Assembly: GCA_003049485.1 (NCBI GenBank)
Contig: PYST01000320.1
Span: forward strand, 1-43,483
Source of the DNA: Ophioceras dolichostomum
Taxonomy: Eukaryota > Ascomycota > Sordariomycetes > Magnaporthales > Ophioceraceae
Reading direction: 5' to 3'
DNA length: 43,483 bases
This document shows positions 19,789-31,351 of this stretch, piece by piece (within the stretch, counting starts at the first letter, position 1; the number at the start of each line of letters is the position of its first letter). Both the position numbers and the translations under genes were made by a program. The notes under the pieces are model-generated. The model searched no databases and was not told where the DNA came from. It saw only the letters and a program-made list of their open reading frames with translations.

Positions 19789-20348
19789 TCACAGCGGGGG
19801 AGGAGGAGGAGGGGCTGAGAGACTGAATGGGAAAGCCGATTCGTACATGAAATCGCGACCCCCCTCTGCCGGCCGGCCTGGCCTGAGACCGAAGCTCATG
19901 ATGCCTCGGCCCGGCATTGGATTTTCGTAAATGAAACCTTGGCCCCGGAGAACGTCCATGAACCGCCCCATCGTTGAAGCTGAGTGGCTGGGTTGCAAGT
20001 GTCCGGTCCAGGGCGTAGCATCAGGCATCCGTGAGTGAACCGGCAGGCGACCTCGCCGTAGGCTTCTGAGCGTTCTTCCTCACCAAGCAGTCGAATTGAA
20101 GGATATAAACGCCCGGGGTCCAGGGGGATCAGGAAGGCGACGGGTAGTTCGAGTAATAGGTCGGGGTTCAGGCGGTAAGATGCGAACGCGCTGTGGAGGC
20201 GGACTCCGGTATTCCGTGCGGTGTGCTCGGGACGGCACAAGTACTCGACGTGGACTTGCGTGACCCCCAGGTAATCAATGCCGAGATGGTCCCACGCAGG
20301 CACACCTTGGCACTCGAAGAGTGCCCACTCCATCCAGATTGATGTCAT
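19789..20348 (-). pseudogene. Unrecognised protein family, copy P3
   Basis: A minus-strand copy with a plausible ATG at 20348 (MTSIWMEWALFECQ). The first part, to about 20035, contains TGVRLHSAF, LELPVAFLIPLDPGRLYPSI and EAYGEVACRF, paralleling P1's TGVRLYGS, DSFQISLIGMG and EEVLARFSF. The frame then changes by a small indel near 20030. The second part in the new frame reads TMGRFMDVLRGQGF, MSFGLRPGRP and GGRDFMYE, and ends with a poly-Pro tail at TGA 19789-19791. These match P1's MLEFLQVLNGKG, ADFRLRPS and RDFIYDL. An ATG-started frame upstream to 20447 adds a low-complexity Ile/Thr stretch that is probably not coding. The function is unknown. Confidence 0.5.
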
Positions 20349-22126
20349 GATGGTGGTGATGGTGATGATAGTGGTGATAATGACTGGGTATGTTACAAGG
20401 GTCACGGCGAGCTCAGTATCGGACCCGTGCTTCAAAACGGGGGACAAAAACTCACCATTCGTCGGCGGCGGCGGCGCGACGTGTGTGCAGGTTGCATGTT
20501 ACCTGCACAGCTCTATGTTGTGCAAGCGTGCCCCCTCGTACTCGATGTTGCTTGCACGCTAATAGCCTAATGCGACCTCCAAGAAGGAGGCATCGAGTGT
20601 CTGGCAAGGAAAGAAAAAGGGGTTACCGCCAGCCAAGGCAGCTACGCCTCTGCTGTGCGTTCTTCCAGGACATCTCATCTGAAGACTCTAGCACTCCAGG
20701 TCTAGCTCTCAATCCCTTCTAGTGTTCGTTCGACGTTCAGAGATGGACGGGCAAGGCTTCGAGGCGGCTCAAGATGCAAAAAACATACGACCTATTGGAA
20801 TTCCATCGTCCATCGCTATCACGGACCTCGAGTTTTGTCTTTGAAATAGGTACCTAATGACCCGAAGCATGGAGGTATACCGCACAAATGGATCACGCAT
20901 CTCTCACGAATAGGAAATTTATCATCACTGCTCAGTCGTCACGTCACGCAGAGTGCAGGAGGAATCCGCTGAAAGGAAAATGATTATTGGGCGGCAGAAT
21001 GAAGACCCTTTCAGCCAAAGGCCAACAAGCAGCCCACATTCCAGGCTCCAGGCTCGAATATCCAGCCCATCACCCCTGTAAAGTTTGGCCTCGTTAGTCG
21101 CTGCACGCCAGGACACCGGACTCGCTCATCTGCCAGGCAAGCGCTTTGTCACCTTGGATGTCAGGTCAGTTGGGCTGCAGTTGCCGGGCCAGGCAGTCAC
21201 ATTCCACGTACGATAGCAAGCCGGAAATCCCCGTCTCTCCTTCTGCCTGAACATTATTTCGACCCGGTGCCGATCACCGGCGTGAGGCTTGCGTGCGTAA
21301 GGCAGTCCGCGGTCGACTGCACGCATTCGTCCGAGCGCCTTCCTGCTGGGCCCGGTAGACTTTCTTAATCAAGACTCCCTCTCCGCGAGCTCGTCTTCCG
21401 CGATATCGGTAGAGGGCTTCAACGTGCCTGCTTCGCCCTGCTTCGCCCACTTTGGCCATAGCTCTTGCCGTACGACCGTGTCAAGAGTCTGAGGTCCGTT
21501 CCGAATATGCCCATTCCTCATGACCACAAAACCAGCGCATCCTTGTTCATTTCCTCCCCTTACCCTCACGCAGAGCCTCAAATCCAGCGCAACATAACAG
21601 GGGCATCGAATGTTCTGCCGATTTCTGCCTGGGAAACGCCGCTATCGGCGCGCAGAGCCTCCATCGCGACACATGACACGACCGCAGGACCTTCTGCTTC
21701 TCTCTCGACAACGTGAGTAATAGCCTACAGTAGCCTGCGGCGAAGGCGAGCGACCTGAGAAACTGGGCGTAGAAGGGTGGTTTGTAATTGGCCACCTCCA
21801 TTTAAGCGAGCCAATCCGGGGAAAATGGCGAGTCCGGGCCGTCCACGGGATGTTTCTGGTCGCATGACCAATCGTCAAATCGAGACCCATCCCCGATTCC
21901 GGAACTTTCCCGCATCGATGCCAGCTCCCGTCCAGGCGTTGCCCTGCGATTATTTATTGGCCAGTGGTAAGGCCCGCCCCCCGATTACTGGTCCAACCGA
22001 TAATCTTCTTTCAACTTCTAGCTCGTCATCAACCTTCTTAAAAAGAAACAACCACGACAACCACAACAAGTCAAACAAAAGCCAACACAACCAAGCCAAC
22101 AAGTAAAGCAACAACCAACCACACAA
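20349..22126. other. Non-coding stretch and upstream region of the gene at 22127
   Basis: No gene is supported. A GTG/GAT-rich simple sequence lies at about 20347-20385. The last 100 bases are CAA/ACA-rich and almost free of G, a typical fungal 5' untranslated leader for the gene at 22127. Confidence 0.5.
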
Positions 22127-22768
22127 ATGAACCATCAATCAACATCAACCCGGCATCATCATCACTCGCTCCTGCACCCCGTCAGCTTCGGGGAGGACGT
22201 CGACCTGGTCATCGGCCTGACAGCGACCGCGCTGGCCGGCGACCAGATCCGGCGGGCGGTCGACTCCAACAGCCACAACCACCACCACAACCACCAGGCC
22301 GTGCACCTGGCGGCGGCAGGCCTCAGCGCCGCGACCGCGGCCGGCGCGTTCAACCTCCTCTACCGCGAGCACAGGGAGCACCAGCAGGAGGAAGCCGAGG
22401 AGCGCCGGCGCCGGCGTGGACGGCACGACCGCGAGGAGAGCCGGAGTCGCAGCCGCGACCACCGCAGCAGAAGCTTGGAGCGGGTGGAGGAGTGGCGACA
22501 CCACCAGCAGTCTTATTCCCCCGAGCGGAGGACGTTCGAGAGGAGTCCAGATGACCGGACGCGTGCGAGAGCGAGAAGACAGTCGCACGGGGACTGGGAG
22601 CGGCCGAGAGAATGGGACAGGAGCTGGAGTCGGCACGATCCTGACAGGTTGAGGGACCAGGATGCGCCGGCCAGTCTGCCGCCGCCAGAGAACAGGAACG
22701 ATTACACGGTCAGGATAGCCCGGCCGTACGCGGACACCAGGCATTCGGTCGAGTACGTGAGGAGATGA
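22127..22768 (+). CDS. His- and Arg/Ser-rich hypothetical protein
   Basis: A single-exon frame of 213 residues from the first ATG after a CA-rich leader. The N-terminus is His-rich (residues 12-18). Two small Ala/Gly/Leu segments follow: VDLVIGLTATALAG (about 26-39) and VHLAAAGLSAATAAG (about 60-74), of the glycine-zipper-like kind. The rest is highly charged with RS and RD dipeptides (ESRSRSRDHRSRS). This plan recalls ascomycete small Ala-rich and RS-rich proteins of the DUF3824 type, but the match is only by style. Codon use is strongly G/C at third positions, as expected for an expressed gene. The function is unknown. Confidence 0.65.
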   Translation: MNHQSTSTRHHHHSLLHPVSFGEDVDLVIGLTATALAGDQIRRAVDSNSHNHHHNHQAVHLAAAGLSAATAAGAFNLLYREHREHQQEEAEERRRRRGRHDREESRSRSRDHRSRSLERVEEWRHHQQSYSPERRTFERSPDDRTRARARRQSHGDWERPREWDRSWSRHDPDRLRDQDAPASLPPPENRNDYTVRIARPYADTRHSVEYVRR

Positions 22769-23316
22769 TGTCATCAGCGACGGTCACGGGAGGCTTTGGG
22801 GGAGAGTGAGGTGGACAGTGAAGGAGGAGGAGATTGGGGAAGAGCATCTGGAAGAGGCTTCAGGGCCTGCGATGCAACAAATTGTTTTTGTGTTTTAGCA
22901 CTGTACTTTCCAAGATACCACTCTAAGTTTTGCGGCGAGGGACGAAGAGCCGCAGGCTCTCGCTCGCCACCCAGATTACCAAATGGAGGAAGCGGCATTG
23001 TTGCCAGCGATGTGTTACTATCGGTTGAATCCTAGCCCCAGGCCCTTGATATCATGACAACCCAAAGAAGCCAGATACTGTACAATAAATACAAAGACGT
23101 AAATGCAAATACCCCCAAAAGCATGAACAACCCAACCAGATCGTACAAACAACTGAGGGGAATCACAAAGGCACTTTTCGACCAGCTATGCGCACCGTTG
23201 CCCCCCATCCCTAAGCAGATAGACCACCTATCCTGTTTCGCCAGCCAGCCAGCCAGCCCGAAAAAAATTGCTAAGAGAGTGAAAGAATAAGAAAAGAGGA
23301 AAGACTCACAGACGAA
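22769..23316. other. Convergent intergenic region
   Basis: This lies between the stop of the 22127 gene and the stop of the minus-strand membrane-protein gene, so it holds the two 3' untranslated regions. No further gene is seen. Confidence 0.6.
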
Positions 23317-25403
23317 TCAAATCGCATACCCGATGCCAATCTCCTTATCCTCCCCCCTCCTCCACCCCCTATTACTCCCAGGTCCCATCCCACTCTCCTC
23401 ATCCTTATCCAGTCCCATCCCTCCCCGCCGCGATACCTCCTCCATCTCCTCCCACTCAACGCTAACCTCATCAGTCTGTATGATCTTCCCCGGCGGCGGC
23501 TCCGGCGTAGCCATCATCATCCTCCTGAACCAGTCCCCGTCCATCCCGCCGTCCTCGTCTCCCTTCCTGTTCAGCTTCCCCGTCCACCACGACAGGCTCA
23601 AACTACTAGCTTTGCTCGTACTCCTCGTATGCCCTCCGCGGGTGGTAAGCGAAAGACGCGGTGGTGCTCCTCCAGCTCCTATCCCAGAAGAAGGGAATTG
23701 TGACTGGGAACGTCGCGAAGACGATATGACGGTCGAACTACGGCCCGCGCTGCCGGAGTACATGTCCTGCGGACGGTACATGAAGCGGACGGGCGGGGGG
23801 CGCACGGGGGTGTCGCGGATGAGGGCGCGGAGGATGGGGATTGAGGCTGCCATTATTGTGATGGCGGACTCGGCGGTGCCGAGGATTGAAAGCCAGATTC
23901 CGCTGACTGGAAGCAGGAAGGTTATAGGTCAGGCAGGTCCGAGGTGGGCTGTGGAATGCTTGGTGCAACGGGGGAGGAAAAGTGTAAGAGGAGAGGAAGG
24001 GAGCGTATGAAAGAGAAAGAAGCTTACTCAGGTCAAAGTGGTTGATGGTCGGAAGCTGGGTAATTTTTGCGAATGACATCGCTCCGGCACTGTCATGATG
24101 ATGGGGACGAGAGTGTTAGCTAAGCGACTTATTACCGCAGGGCATGTAGGTCATAGAGGCAGGGAAATACTTACAAGACTCCCATGCTCATGGCGAGCAT
24201 GACGCCGACCTTCTCCTTCTTGTTCATCGAGAGCTTCCAGATGATCTTCCAGGGCAGGAGCGCGAGGATGATATCCATCGCACCTGAGTATGCTGTTTTT
24301 GAACGCACCCACAAAATATCAACATCTCCGCCCTCGGCACTATGGTGGTATCTTCGTCGGCCATGGCGACGGCATCGAAAAGCGTTTCAAGGGAGGAGTC
24401 ATGAGGAGAAAGCCGCCAGCCGGCTAGACGAGGTGGTCTAGCCAGCATCAAGTGTGCAATGTAAAGTGATGTGGTAATTTTGAGACTGTCTGAGTCTTTC
24501 TTTTCCTCTCTTCCCCCAACCATCTCTTCCTCTTTCTGCTCTGCTCGTCTCCCCCCTTCACCTTCGTCTTGGTTTTTTGCGTGCACACTCCTTACCTGAC
24601 GCAGCAACAAGGATCTCGATGACGATCTCCTTAGGCCAGCACTTCCCGCCCGGCATGTTGGGGTTCCAAAGCTTTTCGGTCGGCGAGCACTGGATCCAGG
24701 TCATGACAGCGGAGAAACCAAGCACGGCGTTGATGCTTATGATGACGAACCACACGAACCGCCGCATCCAGCCGTCCGAGATGCGCAGTACCGTGATGGC
24801 AAAGGAAGTCTTGCTCCACATGGCCGCGAGGATCGAGAAGAAGCCGCTCGTGTTGGACACGAGCAGAAAAGTCCCCAGATCCCATGGGTGGAAATCCCAA
24901 ATGTGCTGGCCGTACCCGATACCGACCTGGTATGACACCAGTGCCGTTTGGGCGCACAGCATTACCTAGAAGCCAGAAGTTTCGAGGTCAGCATCAGCCG
25001 CCGCCGCCCCGGCTAATTTGGAAGAGAAGAATGATGTCTCTCCGTAGAACGAATAACTCACCCAGCTAAAAATGAGAACATGGTCATCCCACCACAGACC
25101 CCGGTGCCTGAGGAACTTGCAATATAAGCGCAGGGCCAGAAACCCCGCCGCAAGGATGGTCAAGATCCAGACGGCGTAGTTAACCTGCGGACCGTAGTCG
25201 TCGTGAGGAAAATTGCTGAAATCCCAAGGCCAACCCTTCCACTCGCCCGGCGGCAGGTTTACTGCTGTTGTCGTTGTCGAGGACATCGTCGAATCTGGTG
25301 GTGATGACGGTCTAGAATAGTAAGACTCCTGTGGCAACCCCGCTCTCTCCCGCTCGGCGGCGACCTGCGCCGCAATATATCCAGCCAATTCTACGAGACT
25401 CAT
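23317..25403 (-). CDS. Fungal rhodopsin-like (SAT4/PTH11-type) integral membrane protein
   Basis: Five exons on the minus strand: 25403-25062, 24965-24596, 24292-24175, 24089-24028, 23906-23317. They join to 493 residues with GT...AG borders and matching phases. The protein has about seven hydrophobic helices, starting at residues 77-95 (YAVWILTILAAGFLALRLYC). These are followed by the family hallmarks GLWWDDHVL, SAYSGAMDIILALLPWKIIW, MSMGVFAGAMSFAKI and AESAITIMAASIPILR. The tail of roughly 170 residues is polar, Ser/Arg/Gly-rich and cytoplasmic by position. Members of this family are plasma-membrane proteins, and some (PTH11-like) act as G-protein-coupled receptors in surface sensing, though most are untested. 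There is no CFEM domain at the N-terminus. The ligand and role of this member are unknown. Confidence 0.88.
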
Positions 25404-28400
25404 TACTCGTGACTACCGTCCGTGCGTGTTATCTACGGCTCCCGTCCGTCTGGAGGGCAGGTATGTTGTATGTCAGAGGAGGTAAGCGATATGTGACAAG
25501 CGATGGAGTGGATAGGGGCGGGAAGAAAGACAGCAGAATGAAGGGGGAATAAAATTCCCGGGTCCGGGGAAGGAAACCACATCTGACAGCAGGTAAAACC
25601 AGGAGGCATGTCGCGGAAAGACGAGGACCATGCCCTGCCTTATGTATAGGCGGGGATAAAGTGGAAAAACAGAACGAAGCGTGCGGGACGAGCCGCCCGA
25701 TAGACCGGACGGTTGGACCAGTGAGCTTCCCCTGTCATATGTCTGTGAGGTCTACAGAGAAGGGCAATCCTGGTTTGCGGGTTACCAGCGAAAATGCTCA
25801 TCGTCTTGTGCACTGAGGAAATAAGGGTGAAGAGAGAAGGAACGAAGACGCCGGGTATTCCTCAGCTCCGAGAAACAACACACGACGATGATCCGGAGTA
25901 TCGTACCACAGAGCATCACCCCCTCGCATCTCGAAGTATTGGCCAGGTCAGACTGCAGATGAAAGAAGAGAGGCCAGACAAAAAGAATGCACCGAAGATC
26001 AGAAGAACAAGAAGCTCCATGCCCGATTTGGAAAGCTGTTGGTCTGGTCTGGCTGGTTCGCTGTCAGAGCGCGCATTGACGCTGTTGTGTCTCACGATAT
26101 GCAGGAACAGCAAGCGTGGTTGCGGATCTTGGCATGCATCTCTCTCTCGCGCATTTCCATTTTGATGACAACGACGAGAAAAGAAATGGCCCGCCCCCTG
26201 AGCAACCAGCCCCGGATTGTCCCGGACCCGGAAATGCAGATCATTCGCACCGAAAAGTTCGATCGCTGTGCAGGACGACGGTCGAAACTATGGAGAAATG
26301 GAGACAGAGTTGCGAGCGAGCATGCCAGCCAGCATCTTCCCCCAATCCCATCCCCGAACCTGGTGGTGGCTGCCTCGGCGACTCTGCTCAAAATGCGACG
26401 TTGAACAGTAAAAAGGGGGTGGTCGACAGTGAGTGATGCCCGGTCGCAACTCACAACTCACATAGCGTCCGAAGTGTGTAGAGCAGATTCGGCATGGAGC
26501 GAATGCAACTTATAGCATTACAGCTATTCCGTGCGAACTTAGCAAGTGCGAGATCGAGGAGGTACTGGGCGTTGATGATCCGGAGCTGATTGACCGAGCT
26601 GGACTGGTCGCCGAGCCAAGCGCACGAGACGACTCTCTCAACCTCTCTCCCGGCAGGCAACTCGCCTGCTTGGCTCGGACTGTCATGTCCGGATCAAGTA
26701 GCTGGAGGCAGACTAGGATAGCTCAGTCATTCCTTCATCAGCCTTGAAGCTAGAATCAACTCGATCGACTCCTTTGGGATAGGCGGGGCCTCTTCCGGCA
26801 CTCCTCGCCTCCGTTCCGTAAGTTCGGACGACCGACCGAACCTGGCAACGATGGCGCAAGCGAGGAGGAAGAAAAGGAGCTGGAGAAGAAAAGGCATAAA
26901 ATGGAAAGGATACCCATACAACACGGAGATATCGTCGCTGTCTCAACAGTTCACTCTGAGCTGTCATCCTCGCCATCGTTACTGCCTCCTGCCTCCGGTG
27001 TCTGACAACCACTCGCCTCCGTAACCAACACAGGCATCCATTCTCACGCCTAGAAAACAAAACCGCAGGAGAATCTCAGACAAGACGGAACAAGCAAGCC
27101 CATCGCCAATTAAGGCCGTTCCGCCCCCAAATACTTCGTACTTCGTCGTACATAGAATCCGAGGAGAATACGCCAGAAGGATCACGTGCAGGCAGCATGG
27201 AAGATCAAACGCAGCACTGATGCACATCCCTCATCAGGCATCTGAAACCCCACAGTCTGGCGTTTGACCCCTTTCGTCAGCTGACCGACTTCCCCCATCC
27301 CCAGGAACCGACCATTTCTTCAAGCCTTTCGGATCGCTTGTTTTTGCGACCGGAATGTGGAATATCTGGTACTCGAAGAATAATAGGCTCCGGGTTCGAA
27401 TTATCAACACTTTGCATTCCCATTTGTCCGGAGCATGAAGGTGTGGCGATATTCTGGAGTGGAAAAGGGGAGGATGGGTCGGAGGCCAGCCAGGTTGCCT
27501 CATTGCCCATGCTCTGCTCTCTCCGGACACAAGTTTCGATGTTCGAACCACCAATCTGGTCTGACTGATATGGTCTGCAATGCCGAGGGAACTGCCGGAC
27601 GCACACACTTGGAAAGAGGATGGGAGCAAGATCTAGGGAGGGGAAACCTCTTTTCCCGATGAAGCCCCAGCTGCCTCGAGCTTCATGTCTGTCGACGTCC
27701 TCTAGCACTGTGGAAGACAACGTGCTGATGATCGCCACGAGACCCCACCCAGCATGGTTGAGGCTTGGACAGCGATCATGCCTGTTCCAAAGAAGCTCCT
27801 CCTCGTCCCGCTTCTCCTCCGGAAGATGGCCGAGAAAAAGGAAAGATTCAATGTTTAAAGCGTTCATTGCGAATTCCAAATCTTAGCTGCAGCTTCTGGA
27901 AGCTCTAACTAGTGGCGCCAGCGCATGGCGCCAGCGCACAGCAGCGCGAGGACGGGCTTCCAGCCAGCTGTCCGCCACATGGGCAGGATTTCCTCCTCTG
28001 TTGGCGGGGTAATTCGGGAGCGGCCCCCGAATCCTGCGAGTCCCACTGATGAGGCTGATGACACTGAACCTACCACCAACTCCGCTTCTTCTCTGTACCA
28101 CTGGACCGCATTCATATTTCTTGTGCTCAAAAACTGTCCTGCCTCTGCTCGCCGGGGAAGGCTAGCGGACAACGGTGGAAGTCTAGTCCGAAAAAGCGCC
28201 CTCCTTGGCGTGGCTTCCCCAGCCGTTGACGCGGCCGTTCAGCGTTTACCGCGGATCCTTTTCGCGCCACTTTCTGACGCTGCGGGGGCTCGTACAGAAA
28301 CGATTGGGCGGGACGACCCGACAGAGGACATCGCGCCGCCCATGCACATGATTTTGAGGCGAACAATTCGTTCAGGCTTGTAAGGCCCGATAGCTGCATG

Positions 28401-28775
28401 TGTGGCGAGTCGTCGTCCACTCCATCCCACAGCAGGAATAGCGGAGCCCAGTAACCAACCCCTGGCGGATACTACTGCGGCACTGCTGCTGCCTGTGAGG
28501 GGCAATGCCTGCCTGCTGAGAGCCTCAGAATCATTGCGGGGTTCTGCGCAGGTGGTAAGGCTGTGTTGATGTTCCTTTCCTGGGTCGCCCCAACCTCCAT
28601 TCCATTTGCTCTTAGTTCATCCCAGGGGCTATCATTGTTGTCTGCTCATCATATGCTGCTGCCATCCCAACAATTTAGTTGAGCTGCGCTGGGCTCATCC
28701 TGCGCATCGCCATCGAGCCTTCGGACCTAACCGACCTACGACAATACCCGCAGGCTTAGTCCCTGTCGGCACTCT
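25404..28775. other. Long divergent intergenic region
   Basis: No gene is supported in this 3.4 kb between two divergently transcribed genes. The longest frame is 200 codons on the minus strand (27277-27879) and has no domain. Alternatives on the plus strand at 27925-28383 and elsewhere overlap antisense frames of similar length. The outer few hundred bases on each side should carry the promoters of the membrane-protein gene and the HET gene. I see no clear TATA box for either. Confidence 0.5.
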
Positions 28776-31351
28776 ATGGAAAACGTCCGATCGGCATTTC
28801 GAAAACTTCGAGTGTCAAAGCGTCCGAAAATGGGTGGTGGCCGGCTCAAGAACCCCGCTCTCTGCGAGCACTGCTCCGAGATCGACTTCGAGCTGTTCCG
28901 GCTGCCGACCGAGGCGGAGCTGCAAACCGCCATCGCCGGCAGGCAGCCGAAACGGCCCCCCTACCACATTCCAGTCGAGGACTTCGGCGGGCATCTGGCA
29001 TGGAGCATGGGTTTGCTCAGCAGGATCGGCAAATCTGCGGCGACGTGTCCGCTATGCTCTGCCGTGCATCACTTCTGCGTCGACCGCGAAGACGTGCGCG
29101 CCATGCTGGAGATCGAGGAGATCGGCGATCCTTGGATCAAGTTCATCTTCATCTCTGGCACCGGCCGCTTCGACGCCGGCCGGCCCTGCTCGCTGTTCAC
29201 TGCCGGTCTCGTCTCCAGTCCCCCGCCCGCAGAGAAGGAGCCGCTCGGCCCCGGCAGGCTGCGGCGCCCGCATAACGGCCTGCAGCAGGCAAGAGTGGTG
29301 GACTGCTTCAGGGTGCAGGAGGAGGAGAGGAAGCCCGGCGAGCCGGAGCCGCCGTACTCCCCGGGGCGGTTTGGGTCGCGGCCCAGGCCTGCGCGCGTCG
29401 CCATCTCTACGTTGTCCAACTGGCTTGAGAAATGTCTCCACGAGCACGGCGACTCTTGCAGCGAGGGCAAGCTCGACGGCATCGCGCGGGCACCTCTCAT
29501 CCGTCTGATCGACGTGCACACCGAGAGCATCGTGGAGATCGACGCGACCCAAGTCAAGCAGACGCCATATGTCGCGCTCAGCTACGTCTGGGGTGGGCCG
29601 CAGAGGCTCGTCCTGCTGAACGGGAATCGCCTCGACCTGATGAAGCCGGGCGCCCTAGGGCCCGGCAAACCCGCGAGGACGATCGAAGACTCCATGAAGC
29701 TGACGAAACAGCTGGGGTATCGTTACCTCTGGGCCGACGCCCTTTGCATCCTCCAGGACGACCTCTTTGACAAGTCGCAGCAGATCGGCAACATGAGCAA
29801 CATCTACATCGACGCCCTCTTCACCATAGTCGCGGCATGTGGCATCAACGCTGAGGGCGGCCTGTTCGGCCTCTGGGAGGACAGGTCTCTCCGACAGGAC
29901 TCCGTCTCCGTCCTGCTGCCCACCAACACCGGCGAGGGCGATGACAAAATCACAGCCGAGAGCGAACCAGGAATGACACTGCTGGCCATGGTGAAGCCGC
30001 GCATCGAGGCGCCGCCTCCCAACAACCACCTCCTCTCCATCACGCGCTGGCACACGCGCGGCTGGACGACGCAGGAGCGCGCCCTGTCGCGGCGATGCAT
30101 CATCTTCACCGAGTGGGAGGTCTACTGGAGCTGCGGGACTTTGTCGCGGTCCGAAGAGTCCGGATCCGACGTCGACGTCGCGCCCCGCCTGTCGCTCTTC
30201 GCCCTCGACGAAGCCAACTTCGAACTGACCTCCAAGCGCCGCGCCTTCTACGTGACGGACGACCCGTCCAAGCAGCTCTGGTACAAGCTCAGGATGATGG
30301 CGCTGGACTTCTCCAACCGAAACCTGACCGAGCAAGGGGACGCGCACGACGCGTTCTCGAGCATCCTCGTGCAGCTCGGCAACCTGACGGGCGAGCAGTT
30401 CCTGTGGGCGCACCCAGCCAAACGGTTTGCGATGTCTCTGTGCTGGGAGCCGCTGCGCAGGCCAGTGAGGAGGAGAGAGGTCCTCACGACGCTGCCGCAG
30501 ACGTCGCTGAACATACAAGTCCCGTTCCCCTCTTGGTCGTGGATGGGGTGGATGGGGCAGATTATCGTCAAGGTTGAACCGAGTCTCACCGAGGACGGGT
30601 AAGTTCTCATGACCGACCGACTGCCCCCCCATGATGAAGCATATCTACCCGCCACATAACTGGGGAACTTGAACTGACGAAAAGCACCACATCTAGATAC
30701 ACCCCCCTAACATCCCCCTACGTCCTCCGCAACAACCCATCCCGCCTCATCCCGGTTTCCCAAATCAGCGCCGACAACGCCAGCCCCATCACGGTGACCC
30801 CATCTTCCTCCTCTTCGTCTTCGTCGTCGTCGTCACACGTCACGATCCAAGACATCATCGACACCCACCCCGGCCTCGCGCACCCCTACCTCACCTACGT
30901 GCCCGACGACCAGCTCATCGTCTTCCGCGCCGAGGTCTGCCGGTTCCGCATCACGAAGCCGATCGACTGGGGCCTGACGTGGATCAACTCCTCCACGGCG
31001 CGCAACAAGTCCGAGCACGGATCGCAGCACCGTCGCGACGTTTTGGGGGAGCGCGAAACCCCCGACAGCCCCAAGCGGAAAGTCGTGGGGAGCATCGCGC
31101 GCTGCTTCGGGCCGGGCGAGGCGGGCGGCATAGAGGACGACGACGGGGACGACGACGAGAAGAGGTGGGCCGAGTTCGTGCTGCTGGCGCGGAGCTGCGC
31201 GTTCGAGGGCGCGGACGCACAGATGGTGTGTCTGCAGGTCAGGGATAACGGCGAGGGGAGGGGGGTCATGACGAGGGTGAACATTGCGGAGATTGGGGAG
31301 GAGGCTTGGAGGGCAGCGGGGCCGGTGAGGAAGGTTGTTGTTATGAACTGA
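28776..31351 (+). CDS. HET-domain (heterokaryon incompatibility-type) protein
   Basis: Two exons, 28776-30598 and 30697-31351, with a GTAAGT donor and CTAG acceptor, give 825 residues. The N-terminus has Cys pairs C30/C33 and C91/C94 plus H98/H99 and C101, as in many HET proteins. The HET domain spans about 265-450. Its three signature blocks are YVALSYVWG (265-273), YLWADALCILQDD to SNIYIDALFTIVAA (317-353), and RGWTTQERALSRR (428-440). Exon 2 adds a run of 11 Ser, then a conserved-looking IQDIIDTHPGLAHPYLTYV segment and a charged C-terminus. HET domains trigger a lethal response when non-self is recognised during cell fusion. Whether this copy does so cannot be judged. No STAND/NACHT domain or repeats are attached. 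Confidence 0.92.

Noticed and set aside
19896..20447. The P3 frame extended upstream to the ATG at 20447
   Set aside because: The extra 33 residues are an Ile/Thr-rich translation of a simple GTG/GAT repeat with no match in P1 or P2.
27391..27400. GGGTTCGAAT resembling a tRNA B box
   Set aside because: The upstream 60 bases do not form D or anticodon arms on either strand.
27277..27879. 200-codon minus-strand frame
   Set aside because: No domain, unusual composition, and antisense frames of comparable length overlap it. Not listed as a gene.
29655..30632. 325-codon minus-strand frame opposite the HET gene
   Set aside because: It is the GC-rich antisense shadow of the HET exon, whose motifs are unambiguous on the plus strand.
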